A stretch of 16,415 bases of DNA from an uncultured Eubacteriales bacterium (GTDB lineage Bacteria > Bacillota > Clostridia > Oscillospirales > Oscillospiraceae): positions 1 through 16,415 of the forward strand of contig CAKTJM010000026.1 of the NCBI GenBank assembly GCA_934567745.1, given 5' to 3'. Shown one piece after another: positions 1 through 6,813 of this stretch (the stretch's first letter is position 1; each line of letters starts with the position of its first letter). The translations under genes were made by a program, and so were the position numbers. The notes below the pieces were generated by a model that did not search any database, had not been told where the DNA came from, and worked only from the letters and a program-made list of their open reading frames with translations.

Positions 1-881
1 TCCTGGACGCCGACCTGTCCGGCTCCACGATGACCAAGGACTTCGCCAAGGCCCAGCCGGAGCGCTTCTTCGACATGGGCATCGCCGAGGCCAACATGGT
101 CGGCGTCGCCGCCGGTCTGGCGACCTGCGGCAAGAAGCCCTTCGCGAATTCCTTCGCCATGTTCGCCGCCGGGCGCGCCTGGGAGCAGGTGCGCAACAGC
201 GTCGCCTATCCCCGGCTGAACGTCAAGGTCGTCGGCTCCCACGGCGGGCTCTCCGTCGGTGAGGACGGTGCGACCCACCAGTGCATCGAGGACCTGGCCA
301 TCATGCGCGCCATCCCCGGCATGACCGTCCTGTGCCCCTGCGACGCCAACGAGATGCACGAGGCCGTCCGCGCCCTGCTGGCCTATGACGGCCCCGCCTA
401 CCTCCGTCTCGGCCGCCTGGCCGTCGAGAGCGTCACCGACAGCCTGCCCGGCTACCGGTTCGAGCTGGGCAAGGGCGTCCTCCTGCGCGACGGCGGCGAC
501 GTCACCGTCGTGGCCGTGGGCCTGATGGTCCAGCAGGCCCTGGCCGCCGCCGAGCTGCTGGCCGAGGAGGGCATCGACGTGCGCGTCATCGACATGCACA
601 CCATCAAGCCGCTCGACACCGAGATCCTGATCGCTGCGGCCCGCGAGACCGGCTGCATCGTCACCACCGAGGAGGCCAGCATCGTCGGCGGCCTCGGCAG
701 CGCCGTCACCGAGGCACTGGCCGCAGTCTGCCCCGTGCCCGTCGTGCGGCACGGCGTCGAGGACGAGTTCGGCCGCTCCGGCGCCGCGCAGAAGGTCCTG
801 GAGGCCTACGGCCTGACCGCCGCGGGCATCGCCGAGAAGGTCCGTGCGGCCCTCGCCATCAAGCAGGCCCTGACCCTCTGA
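1..881 (+). CDS. tkt: Transketolase, C-terminal subunit (5' truncated by window edge)
   Basis: The frame is open from the first bases of the window, beginning in the stretch LDADLSGST that normally sits near the N-terminus of split transketolase C-terminal subunits. About 292 residues are visible, so only some 20-25 residues should be missing. The pyrimidine-binding domain shows GIAEANMVGVAAGLA, containing the glutamate that activates thiamine diphosphate, followed by GGLSVGEDGATHQ and IPGMTVLCPCDANE. The later part matches the transketolase C-terminal domain. The enzyme moves two-carbon units between sugar phosphates in the cytosolic pentose phosphate pathway, which supplies ribose 5-phosphate for PRPP. 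The N-terminal, diphosphate-binding subunit is expected just upstream, outside the window. The gene ends in TGA at 879-881. Confidence 0.95.
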   Translation, partial: LDADLSGSTMTKDFAKAQPERFFDMGIAEANMVGVAAGLATCGKKPFANSFAMFAAGRAWEQVRNSVAYPRLNVKVVGSHGGLSVGEDGATHQCIEDLAIMRAIPGMTVLCPCDANEMHEAVRALLAYDGPAYLRLGRLAVESVTDSLPGYRFELGKGVLLRDGGDVTVVAVGLMVQQALAAAELLAEEGIDVRVIDMHTIKPLDTEILIAAARETGCIVTTEEASIVGGLGSAVTEALAAVCPVPVVRHGVEDEFGRSGAAQKVLEAYGLTAAGIAEKVRAALAIKQALTL

Positions 882-886
882 GCCGA

Positions 887-946
887 GATCTTGGCAGATC
901 CGCCGGGACCGCCCGGTAGGATGAAATGAATTTTCCGCTTTTTTTT
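887..946 (+). terminator. Possible weak terminator after transketolase
   Basis: Two small perfect hairpins follow the stop codon: GATCT-TGGC-AGATC at 887-900 and CCGGG-ACCG-CCCGG at 903-916. An eight-T run lies at 939-946. The T run is over 20 bases from the second hairpin, so this is not a standard intrinsic terminator. It may be only partly effective. Confidence 0.25.
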
Positions 947-949
947 GTC

Positions 950-978
950 TTGCATTTTCCATCCGGATGGATTAAAAT
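950..978 (+). promoter_or_regulatory. Putative sigma70-type promoter for symporter copy 1
   Basis: TTGCAT at 950-955 and TAAAAT at 973-978 are separated by 17 bases, a near-consensus vegetative promoter in otherwise GC-rich DNA. Transcription would begin near 985. The spacer holds a perfect 12-base palindrome, CCATCCGGATGG, at 959-970, which could be an operator. The structured leader and attenuator lie directly downstream. Confidence 0.6.
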
Positions 979-984
979 GGGAGC

Positions 985-1125
985 CAAGGAAGCCAGTTCT
1001 TTCCAGATTAGGGAATACCCTACCTTTTCTGGCTGGAGATGGATGACGAGACCGAGTGCCTAAGGGGGCAGGTGAGCGGACGCAGTGAAAGGGAGCGCCG
1101 CAGTACCTGTGGCGCTCCGTTTTTT
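985..1125 (+). promoter_or_regulatory. Structured 5' leader with attenuator, class unassigned
   Basis: The leader of symporter copy 1 contains several hairpins. AGCCAG at 991-996 pairs with CTGGCT at 1029-1034 around an inner stem TAGGG-AATA-CCCTA at 1009-1022. A small hairpin TGCC/GGCA lies at 1057-1070. GCGG (1076-1079) plus CGC (1081-1083) can pair with GCGCCGC (1095-1101), with one bulged A. That last pairing would consume the left arm of the terminator at 1092-1125, so the two structures exclude each other. This is the layout of a riboswitch or other transcription attenuator. I could not match it to a known class; a faint likeness to the 3' strand of glycine aptamers (about 1070-1086) lacks the rest of that core. 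Confidence 0.55.
1092..1125 (+). terminator. Intrinsic terminator inside leader of symporter copy 1
   Basis: A 12-base-pair stem (GGAGCGCCGCAG at 1092-1103 with CTGTGGCGCTCC at 1107-1118, one G-T pair) closes a three-base loop and is followed by G and six Ts (1120-1125). It lies 52 bases before the start codon and downstream of the promoter, so it must be bypassed for the gene to be expressed. That marks it as an attenuator rather than the end of the upstream gene. Confidence 0.8.
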
Positions 1126-1177
1126 CACCCAGAGCTTCCTGAAAAAGGAGAAATTGAGAAAAAAAGGAGAGATACGC

Positions 1178-2590
1178 ATGGAAACCATCGCAAGCATCAA
1201 CAGCGCGATCAACAGCGTCGTCTGGGGACCTCCGATGCTCATCCTTCTGGTGGGCGCAGGCATCCTGCTGACCATCATGAACAAGGGCTTCCAGTTCCGG
1301 AAGTTCGGCTACGCCATGAAGAACACCATCGGCAAGATCTTCGACAAGAAGGAAGCTGGTGAGGGTGAGATCACCCCGTTCCAGGCCATGACCACCGCTC
1401 TGGCGGGCACCGTCGGCACCGGCAACATCGCCGGCATCACCGCGGCCGTCACCCTGGGTGGCCCCGGTTCTATCTTCTGGCTGTGGATCACCGCCCTCGT
1501 GGGCATGATGACCAAGTACTCCGAGGTCATGCTCGCCGTCAAGTACCGCGAGCGCAACAAGCTCGGCGACTGGGTCGGCGGCCCCATGTACTACATCCGC
1601 AACGGTCTTGGCAAGAACTGGAAGTGGCTGTCCGTCATCTTCTGTATCTTCGCCGCTCTCGCCGCCTTCGGCATCGGCAACGCCGTCCAGGTCGGCAACA
1701 TCACCTCTGCCATCAACACCGTGTTCGTGTCCTTCGACCCCTCCTTCGAGGGCCAGAAGACCGTCAACTTCGTCCTTGGCATCGTCCTGGCCGTCCTGGT
1801 CGCCATCGTCCTCTTCGGCGGCGTCAAGCGTCTGGGCGCCGTCACCGAGAAGCTCGTCCCCTTCATGGCGGTCGTCTACATCGTGGCCTGCCTGGTCGTC
1901 ATCGTTCGTTATGCCGGTACCCTCGGCGATGTCTTCCATGACATCTTCGTCGGCGCCTTCACTCCGTCCGGCATCACCGGCGGCGCGGTCGGCGGCATGA
2001 TGCTCTGCATCACCTGGGGCGTCAAGCGCGGCGTCTTCTCCAACGAGGCCGGTCTCGGCTCCGCCCCCATCGCCCATGCCACCACCTCCGAGACCGAGCC
2101 GGTCCGCCAGGGCCTGTACGGCATCTTCGAGGTCTTCATGGACACCATCGTCATCTGCACCCTCACCGGTCTGGCTCTCCTGTGCGGCTTCTATGGCGCC
2201 GGTCTCGACCTGCACTATGGCACCCAGGGCTACACCGATATGAACGCCACCGCGCTCGGCACGGTGTTCACGCCGCAGGGCGGCTCGCTGGTCATCGCGA
2301 TCGGCATCGCGCTCTTCGCGTTCTCCACCGTCCTGAGCTGGGCGCTGTACGGCTCCCGCTGCTGCGAGTTCATCTTCGGCTCCAAGGCCATCAAGCCCTA
2401 TCAGATCGTCTTCGTGGTCGTCGTCTTCATCGGCGCGGTCATGGATCTGGGCCTGGCCTGGGACATCGCCGATACCCTCAACGGCCTGATGGCCATCCCG
2501 AACCTGATCGGTGTCATCGGCCTGTCCGGCGTCGTCGTGAAGACCACCAAGGAGTTCTTCGCCTCCGGCAAGCATCTCGAAGACAAGTAA
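1178..2590 (+). CDS. Sodium:amino-acid symporter, AGCS family (copy 1)
   Basis: This 470-residue membrane protein belongs to the alanine/glycine:cation symporter family, which couples uptake of alanine or glycine to sodium. Family motifs are clear: TALAGTVGTGNIAG at residues 73-86, the signature GGPGSIFWLW at 94-103, and FSNEAGLGSAPIAHA near 287-301. Many long hydrophobic segments (for example about 15-34, 150-170, 197-214, 227-244, 321-338, 370-390, 409-425 and 436-454) fit the usual helical bundle. The ATG at 1178 is chosen because AAGGAG at 1164-1169 sits eight bases upstream; the frame is open further upstream but there it runs through the leader terminator. The neighbouring copy 2 encodes a protein differing only at residues 3 and 13. 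The substrate cannot be read from the sequence; alanine or glycine is the family expectation. Confidence 0.95.
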   Translation: METIASINSAINSVVWGPPMLILLVGAGILLTIMNKGFQFRKFGYAMKNTIGKIFDKKEAGEGEITPFQAMTTALAGTVGTGNIAGITAAVTLGGPGSIFWLWITALVGMMTKYSEVMLAVKYRERNKLGDWVGGPMYYIRNGLGKNWKWLSVIFCIFAALAAFGIGNAVQVGNITSAINTVFVSFDPSFEGQKTVNFVLGIVLAVLVAIVLFGGVKRLGAVTEKLVPFMAVVYIVACLVVIVRYAGTLGDVFHDIFVGAFTPSGITGGAVGGMMLCITWGVKRGVFSNEAGLGSAPIAHATTSETEPVRQGLYGIFEVFMDTIVICTLTGLALLCGFYGAGLDLHYGTQGYTDMNATALGTVFTPQGGSLVIAIGIALFAFSTVLSWALYGSRCCEFIFGSKAIKPYQIVFVVVVFIGAVMDLGLAWDIADTLNGLMAIPNLIGVIGLSGVVVKTTKEFFASGKHLEDK

Positions 2591-2629
2591 GAGACGCCGT
2601 CGCTGTCTCTCATCCCCATTTTCCAGATC

Positions 2630-2665
2630 GGACCCGCGAGACCATAGGTCTCGCGGGTCCTTTTT
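2630..2665 (+). terminator. Intrinsic terminator after symporter copy 1
   Basis: A perfect 14-base-pair stem (GGACCCGCGAGACC with GGTCTCGCGGGTCC) around the loop ATA is followed by five Ts at 2661-2665. It begins 40 bases after the TAA stop and should separate the two symporter genes into independent transcripts. Confidence 0.92.
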
Positions 2666-2776
2666 ATCATACAGTATCTGGCACAATTGGAAGGTGGTGA
2701 CAAAATGCAGCAAAAATCTGGCGGAATTGCACAGACAGGGCGGGGGGAGCGGCGAAAAAACGAACACGATCGTGCA

Positions 2777-2806
2777 TTGCGCTGTGTGGGGTCCATGCCG
2801 TATACT
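2777..2806 (+). promoter_or_regulatory. Putative promoter for symporter copy 2
   Basis: TTGCGC at 2777-2782 and TATACT at 2801-2806 are 18 bases apart, giving a leader of about 115 bases. A perfect palindrome, CACGATCGTG, lies just upstream at 2765-2774. Further down, TTGACA occurs twice with 10-base periodicity (2835-2840 and 2845-2850), but neither has a good -10 box at the right distance. A hairpin GCTTGG/CCAAGC spans 2853-2876. Unlike copy 1, there is no terminator in this leader. Confidence 0.45.
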
Positions 2807-2926
2807 GAAAACTGTAGAAATCGATGGTTTGCGGTTGACAGATATTGACAATGCTTGGAAAGAAGGGGAACCAAGCGGGGTCCTGCCGCCGCGGATCGGA
2901 GAGAAGAGAAAAGGAGAGAGAAAAGC

Positions 2927-4339
2927 ATGGAAATGATTGCAAGCATCAACAGTGCGATCAATGGTGTCGTCTGGGGACCTCCGATGCTCATCCTTCTGGT
3001 GGGCGCGGGCATCCTGCTGACTATCATGAACAAGGGCTTCCAGTTCCGGAAGTTCGGCTACGCCATGAAGAACACCATCGGCAAGATCTTCGACAAGAAG
3101 GAAGCTGGTGAGGGTGAGATCACCCCGTTCCAGGCCATGACCACCGCTCTGGCGGGCACCGTCGGCACCGGCAACATCGCCGGCATCACCGCGGCCGTCA
3201 CCCTGGGTGGCCCCGGTTCTATCTTCTGGCTGTGGATCACCGCCCTCGTGGGCATGATGACCAAGTACTCCGAGGTCATGCTCGCCGTCAAGTACCGCGA
3301 GCGCAACAAGCTCGGCGACTGGGTCGGCGGCCCCATGTACTACATCCGCAACGGTCTTGGCAAGAACTGGAAGTGGCTGTCCGTCATCTTCTGTATCTTC
3401 GCCGCTCTCGCCGCCTTCGGCATCGGCAACGCCGTCCAGGTCGGCAACATCACCTCTGCCATCAACACCGTGTTCGTGTCCTTCGACCCCTCCTTCGAGG
3501 GCCAGAAGACCGTCAACTTCGTCCTTGGCATCGTCCTGGCCGTCCTGGTCGCCATCGTCCTCTTCGGCGGCGTCAAGCGTCTGGGCGCCGTCACCGAGAA
3601 GCTCGTCCCCTTCATGGCGGTCGTCTACATCGTGGCCTGCCTGGTCGTCATCGTTCGTTATGCCGGTACCCTCGGCGATGTCTTCCATGACATCTTCGTC
3701 GGCGCCTTCACTCCGTCCGGCATCACCGGCGGCGCGGTCGGCGGCATGATGCTCTGCATCACCTGGGGCGTCAAGCGCGGCGTCTTCTCCAACGAGGCCG
3801 GTCTCGGCTCCGCCCCCATCGCCCATGCCACCACCTCCGAGACCGAGCCGGTCCGCCAGGGCCTGTACGGCATCTTCGAGGTCTTCATGGACACCATCGT
3901 CATCTGCACCCTCACCGGTCTGGCTCTCCTGTGCGGCTTCTATGGCGCCGGTCTCGACCTGCACTATGGCACCCAGGGCTACACCGATATGAACGCCACC
4001 GCGCTCGGCACGGTGTTCACGCCGCAGGGCGGCTCGCTGGTCATCGCGATCGGCATCGCGCTCTTCGCGTTCTCCACCGTCCTGAGCTGGGCGCTGTACG
4101 GCTCCCGCTGCTGCGAGTTCATCTTCGGCTCCAAGGCCATCAAGCCCTATCAGATCGTCTTCGTGGTCGTCGTCTTCATCGGCGCGGTCATGGATCTGGG
4201 CCTGGCCTGGGACATCGCCGATACCCTCAACGGCCTGATGGCCATCCCGAACCTGATCGGTGTCATCGGCCTGTCCGGCGTCGTCGTGAAGACCACCAAG
4301 GAGTTCTTCGCCTCCGGCAAGCATCTCGAAGACAAGTGA
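2927..4339 (+). CDS. Sodium:amino-acid symporter, AGCS family (copy 2)
   Basis: This is a second 470-residue AGCS-family symporter. It is identical to copy 1 except Met for Thr at residue 3 and Gly for Ser at residue 13. At the DNA level there are nine differences in the first 96 bases and none from there to the stop codon, which is TGA here and TAA in copy 1. All family motifs listed for copy 1 are present at the same residue positions. The ATG at 2927 follows AAGGAG at 2911-2916 by ten bases, and the protein then lines up with copy 1 from Met1; an upstream in-frame extension would not. It is flanked by its own promoter and terminator, so it is probably expressed separately. Differing substrate preference seems unlikely given near-identical proteins; different regulation is the more plausible reason for keeping both. 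Confidence 0.95.
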   Translation: MEMIASINSAINGVVWGPPMLILLVGAGILLTIMNKGFQFRKFGYAMKNTIGKIFDKKEAGEGEITPFQAMTTALAGTVGTGNIAGITAAVTLGGPGSIFWLWITALVGMMTKYSEVMLAVKYRERNKLGDWVGGPMYYIRNGLGKNWKWLSVIFCIFAALAAFGIGNAVQVGNITSAINTVFVSFDPSFEGQKTVNFVLGIVLAVLVAIVLFGGVKRLGAVTEKLVPFMAVVYIVACLVVIVRYAGTLGDVFHDIFVGAFTPSGITGGAVGGMMLCITWGVKRGVFSNEAGLGSAPIAHATTSETEPVRQGLYGIFEVFMDTIVICTLTGLALLCGFYGAGLDLHYGTQGYTDMNATALGTVFTPQGGSLVIAIGIALFAFSTVLSWALYGSRCCEFIFGSKAIKPYQIVFVVVVFIGAVMDLGLAWDIADTLNGLMAIPNLIGVIGLSGVVVKTTKEFFASGKHLEDK

Positions 4340-4376
4340 GCTCCCTGCGAGCGCGCATCCTGTCTCATCTTAAAAA

Positions 4377-4407
4377 CCACGGACCGGTCCCCGGTCCGTG
4401 GTTTTTT
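4377..4407 (+). terminator. Intrinsic terminator after symporter copy 2
   Basis: A perfect 11-base-pair stem (CCACGGACCGG with CCGGTCCGTGG) around the loop TCC is followed by six Ts at 4402-4407. Five As before the stem extend the pairing with the Ts. It isolates the symporter genes from the purine operon. Confidence 0.92.
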
Positions 4408-4493
4408 CATGGTGCTTTTTCCCGTGGGACCAAAGAGGGGGAATATGTACAGAGGGGGCGCAGGAAAGTCCAGGAATATCCACGATATGGCCC

Positions 4494-4522
4494 TTGCGGG
4501 ATGGGGCGGACTATGGTATGCT
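4494..4522 (+). promoter_or_regulatory. Putative promoter of the purine operon
   Basis: TTGCGG at 4494-4499 and TATGCT at 4517-4522 are separated by 17 bases, so transcription would start near 4529, about 25 bases before the ZTP aptamer. Its position between the symporter terminator and the riboswitch supports the call. No clear PurR box was recognised. Confidence 0.6.
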
Positions 4523-4552
4523 TTAAGGGTGAAAAAAAGAGAGCTTTTTGTT

Positions 4553-4613
4553 ACTGACGGAAGTGGATGGACCACAGGGAGCAAAAGGGATACGGTTGCC
4601 GACCGTCTGGGCA
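4553..4613 (+). ncRNA. ZTP (pfl) riboswitch aptamer
   Basis: The sequence carries the conserved ZTP aptamer parts in order: ACTGACGGAA at 4553-4562, a hairpin GTGG/CCAC at 4563-4575, a purine-rich linker with GGGAGC, and the highly conserved 3' block TGCCGACCGTCTGGGCA at 4597-4613. GACGG (4556-4560) pairs with CCGTC (4603-4607), and TGCC (4597-4600) with GGCA (4610-4613). This class binds ZMP/ZTP (AICAR nucleotides), which build up when 10-formyl-tetrahydrofolate is limiting. Its place before purE is typical. The 3' strand overlaps the terminator beginning at 4610, giving a standard on-switch. Confidence 0.95.
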
Positions 4614-4659
4614 GTTCTAACTTCAAAAGGGAGGAGTTGGACTGCCGTTTTTCGTTTTT
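4610..4659 (+). terminator. ZTP riboswitch expression platform (conditional terminator)
   Basis: GGCAGTTC (4610-4617) plus AACTT (4619-4623) pair with GAGTTGGACTGCC (4634-4646), with one bulged T and a ten-base loop, followed by T runs at 4648-4652 and 4655-4659. The left arm reuses GGCA of the aptamer's conserved 3' hairpin, so ligand-bound aptamer and terminator cannot form together. Ligand should therefore favour read-through into purE. Confidence 0.9.
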
Positions 4660-4728
4660 ATGGCGGCGGCCGCAGCCCGGGAAAGAACAAGGGAAAGAGA
4701 AACGGAAAGAAAGGAAAGGGATGGTCGT

Positions 4729-5229
4729 ATGAAAAAAGTCGGGATCATCATGGGCAGTGACAGCGATCTGCCCGTGGTGGAGAAGGCCATGGACAAGCTG
4801 CGCGCGTTCGGCGTGCCGTTCGAGGTCCATGTCTACTCCGCCCACCGCACCCCCGAGGAGGCCCGCGCCTTCTCCGCCGGGGCCAGAGAGGCGGGCTTCG
4901 GTGTGCTGATCGCCGCAGCGGGCAAGGCCGCGCACCTGGCCGGTGCCCTGGCCGCGAACACCACGCTGCCGGTCATCGGGATCCCCGTGAAGTCGTCCAC
5001 GCTGGACGGGCTGGACGCCCTGCTGTCCACCGTCCAGATGCCGACCGGGATCCCCGTGGCGACGGTCGCCATCGACGGGGCCGCCAACGCAGCGCTCCTG
5101 GCCATGGAGATGCTGTCCATCTCCGACGACGGCCTAGCCGCGCGCCTGGCCCAGGCCCGCGCCGAGGAGAGCGCGCAGGTCCTGGAGAAGAGCGCACGGA
5201 TCGAAGCACAGTTCAACACACAGCATTGA
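4729..5229 (+). CDS. purE: N5-carboxyaminoimidazole ribonucleotide mutase PurE
   Basis: This 166-residue cytosolic enzyme makes CAIR in de novo purine synthesis. It shows [12 protein letters not shown] near the N-terminus, the active-site segment [19 protein letters not shown], and the C-terminal [24 protein letters not shown] typical of bacterial PurE. Length fits the family. The ATG at 4729 is preferred because it follows a purine-rich ribosome site (AAGGAAAGGG) and starts at the usual [13 protein letters not shown]; the open frame upstream runs back to the riboswitch terminator. Class I PurE proteins usually act on N5-CAIR made by PurK, and no purK is present here, so the partner is either elsewhere or this enzyme carboxylates AIR directly. 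It is the first gene of the operon, 17 bases before purF. Confidence 0.95.
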   Translation: MKKVGIIMGSDSDLPVVEKAMDKLRAFGVPFEVHVYSAHRTPEEARAFSAGAREAGFGVLIAAAGKAAHLAGALAANTTLPVIGIPVKSSTLDGLDALLSTVQMPTGIPVATVAIDGAANAALLAMEMLSISDDGLAARLAQARAEESAQVLEKSARIEAQFNTQH

Positions 5230-5246
5230 AAGGGAGGGCATGACCT

Positions 5247-6668
5247 ATGGGTGGATTTTGCGGTGCGATCTCCGATCGCGACATCGTGGTAGACGTTTTC
5301 TTTGGGACCGATTATCATTCTCATCTCGGTACCAGCCGGGCCGGTATGGCCGCGTGGGACCCTGAGCTGGGCTTCCAGCGGGAGATCCATAACATCGAGA
5401 ACGCCCCCTTCCGGACCAAGTTCGACCGGACCGTCGGCGAGATGAAGGGCAAGATCGCCATGGGCGCGATCAGCGACACCGACCCCCAGCCGCTGCTGGT
5501 GCGGTCGATCCACGGGACCTATGCCATCTCCGTGATTGGCATCATCCGCAACGAGGAGGCGCTCATCACCGAGCTGCTCGCCTCCGAGGACGGCCACTTC
5601 GACGCCATGAGCGGCGGCCGCGTCAACTCCAACGAGCTGGTGGCCGCGCTGATCAGCCAGAAGGCGACCATCGAGGAGGGCATCCGCTATGCCCAGCAGA
5701 AGGTCGAGGGCACCGTCTCGGTCCTCATCATGGAGAAGGACTGCCTGATCGCGGGCCGCGATCTGATGGGCCGCCTGCCGATTCACATCGGCCAGGACGA
5801 GGAGGGCTGCTGCGTGTCCTTCGAGACCTTCGCCTATCAGAAGCTGGGCTATCACGACACCTATGAGCTCGGCCCGGCCGAGGTCGTGAAGATCACGGCG
5901 AAGGGCTGGGAGGTCCTGCTGCCGCCGGAGGAGGAGATGCGTGTCTGCTCCTTCCTGTGGACCTATTACGGCTATCCCAACTCCAACTACGAGGGCGTGA
6001 ACGTCGAGAAGATGCGCTATCGCAACGGCCGGATCCTGGCGCGGACCGACCGCGAGAACGGCGTGGCGCAGGACATCGACACGGTCAGCGGCGTGCCGGA
6101 CTCCGGCACCCCCCACGCGATCGGCTACTCCAACGAGAGCCACGTCCCCTTCGGCCGCCCGTTCATCAAGTACACCCCCACCTGGCCGCGGAGCTTCATG
6201 CCCACCACCCAGCGGGAGCGCAACATGGTGGCCAAGATGAAGCAGATCCCCGTCAAGGAGCTGATCGAGGACCAGAAGCTCCTGCTCGTGGACGACAGCA
6301 TCGTGCGCGGCACCCAGCTGCGCGAGACGGTCGAGTTCCTGTATGAGAACGGCGCGAAGGAGGTCCACATCCGGTCCGCCTGCCCGCCGATCATGTATGG
6401 CTGCAAGTACCTCAACTTCTCCAGCAGCAAGTCCGAGATGGAGCTGCTGGCCCGCCGGGTCATCTTCGCCCTGGAGGGGGACGAGGGCTTCCAGCACATC
6501 GACGAATACGCAGACGCCAAGACGGAGCGCGGCAGGAAGCTGCGCCAGACCATCTGCGACGATCTGCACTTCACCTCTCTGGAGTTCCAGTCGCTCGAGG
6601 GCCTCGTCGAGGCCATCGGGCTGCCGGAGCGCAAGCTCTGCACCTATTGCTGGAACGGGAAAGAATGA
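5247..6668 (+). CDS. purF: Amidophosphoribosyltransferase-like protein (divergent PurF)
   Basis: This 473-residue protein occupies the PurF slot, the committed step turning PRPP into phosphoribosylamine. The phosphoribosyltransferase half is clear: [16 protein letters not shown] at 345-360 is the PRPP loop. Cysteines at 234, 386, 465 and 468 match the four 4Fe-4S ligands of Bacillus-type PurF. The glutaminase half is odd. Cys5-Gly6 after a four-residue MGGF leader could become the N-terminal nucleophile after processing. The usual G-H-x-R-Y segment reads GAISDTDP (73-80), the usual HNGNL reads VIGIIRN (96-102), and S-D-T/S-E reads NSNE (127-130). So the arginine, oxyanion-hole Asn-Gly and aspartate of classical PurF are not seen. 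I recall similar MGGFC-type proteins in clostridia annotated as PurF. Start: ATG 5247 with AGGGAGGG upstream. Confidence 0.85.
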   Translation: MGGFCGAISDRDIVVDVFFGTDYHSHLGTSRAGMAAWDPELGFQREIHNIENAPFRTKFDRTVGEMKGKIAMGAISDTDPQPLLVRSIHGTYAISVIGIIRNEEALITELLASEDGHFDAMSGGRVNSNELVAALISQKATIEEGIRYAQQKVEGTVSVLIMEKDCLIAGRDLMGRLPIHIGQDEEGCCVSFETFAYQKLGYHDTYELGPAEVVKITAKGWEVLLPPEEEMRVCSFLWTYYGYPNSNYEGVNVEKMRYRNGRILARTDRENGVAQDIDTVSGVPDSGTPHAIGYSNESHVPFGRPFIKYTPTWPRSFMPTTQRERNMVAKMKQIPVKELIEDQKLLLVDDSIVRGTQLRETVEFLYENGAKEVHIRSACPPIMYGCKYLNFSSSKSEMELLARRVIFALEGDEGFQHIDEYADAKTERGRKLRQTICDDLHFTSLEFQSLEGLVEAIGLPERKLCTYCWNGKE

Positions 6669-6680
6669 TCATGTGACCAG

Positions 6681-6782
6681 CTTCGGAGCCCGCGTTTCGC
6701 CACGGGCTCCGAAGTGACCATGTCGGCAGCGGCGCAGGGCCGCCCGGCGTGGACCGGGACCGCTGCGGGGCGGCCGCGCCCC
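6681..6782 (+). other. Stem-loop cluster in the purF-purM gap
   Basis: This is the only long gap inside the operon (6669-6813). It holds a perfect 12-base-pair hairpin (CTTCGGAGCCCG at 6681-6692 with CGGGCTCCGAAG at 6703-6714, ten-base loop), flanked by direct repeats TGACCA at 6674-6679 and 6715-6720. Next comes a nested structure: GCAGCGG (6726-6732) with CCGCTGC (6760-6766), enclosing CCCGG (6743-6747) with CCGGG (6754-6758). A third hairpin, GGGGCG-GCCG-CGCCCC, covers 6767-6782. No T run follows, so these are not standard terminators. Messenger processing, stability control or a repeat-element remnant are possible. Confidence 0.6.
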
Positions 6783-6813
6783 GACAAAACTTTTGAGATA
6801 GGACGGTAGAACT

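Noticed and set aside
1034..1090. Glycine riboswitch before symporter copy 1
   Set aside because: CAGGTGAGCGGACGCAG loosely resembles the 3' strand of glycine aptamers, but the partner strand and the conserved CCGAAG-type core are missing and there is no room for the other helices. Left as an unassigned leader.
1085..1177. Upstream in-frame extension of symporter copy 1
   Set aside because: It would start next to and read through the attenuator hairpin, and copy 2 has no matching extension.
1039..1362. Plus-strand reading frame starting in the leader of symporter copy 1
   Set aside because: It runs out of frame into the symporter gene, has GGAG only two bases before its ATG, and encodes low-complexity sequence. 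A leader peptide is not supported.
2705..2848. Possible 47-residue open frame between the two symporter genes
   Set aside because: It starts just after a strong terminator and upstream of the likely promoter of copy 2, has only a moderate ribosome site, and has no recognisable features. Chance is the simpler explanation.
806..4324. Open frame of 1,172 codons on the minus strand across both symporter genes
   Set aside because: It lies antisense to two clear membrane-protein genes, is made of an Asp/Glu/Gly/Ala-rich repeat that arises only because the symporter gene is duplicated, and matches no family. It is a side effect of G/C-rich third codon positions.
4660..4728. Upstream in-frame extension of purE
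   Set aside because: The extra 23 residues are Arg/Glu-rich, begin right at the riboswitch terminator, and have no counterpart in PurE proteins; the ATG at 4729 has a proper ribosome site.
6681..6714. Terminator between purF and purM
   Set aside because: The hairpin is perfect but is not followed by a T run, and downstream genes complete the same pathway with no convincing new promoter seen.
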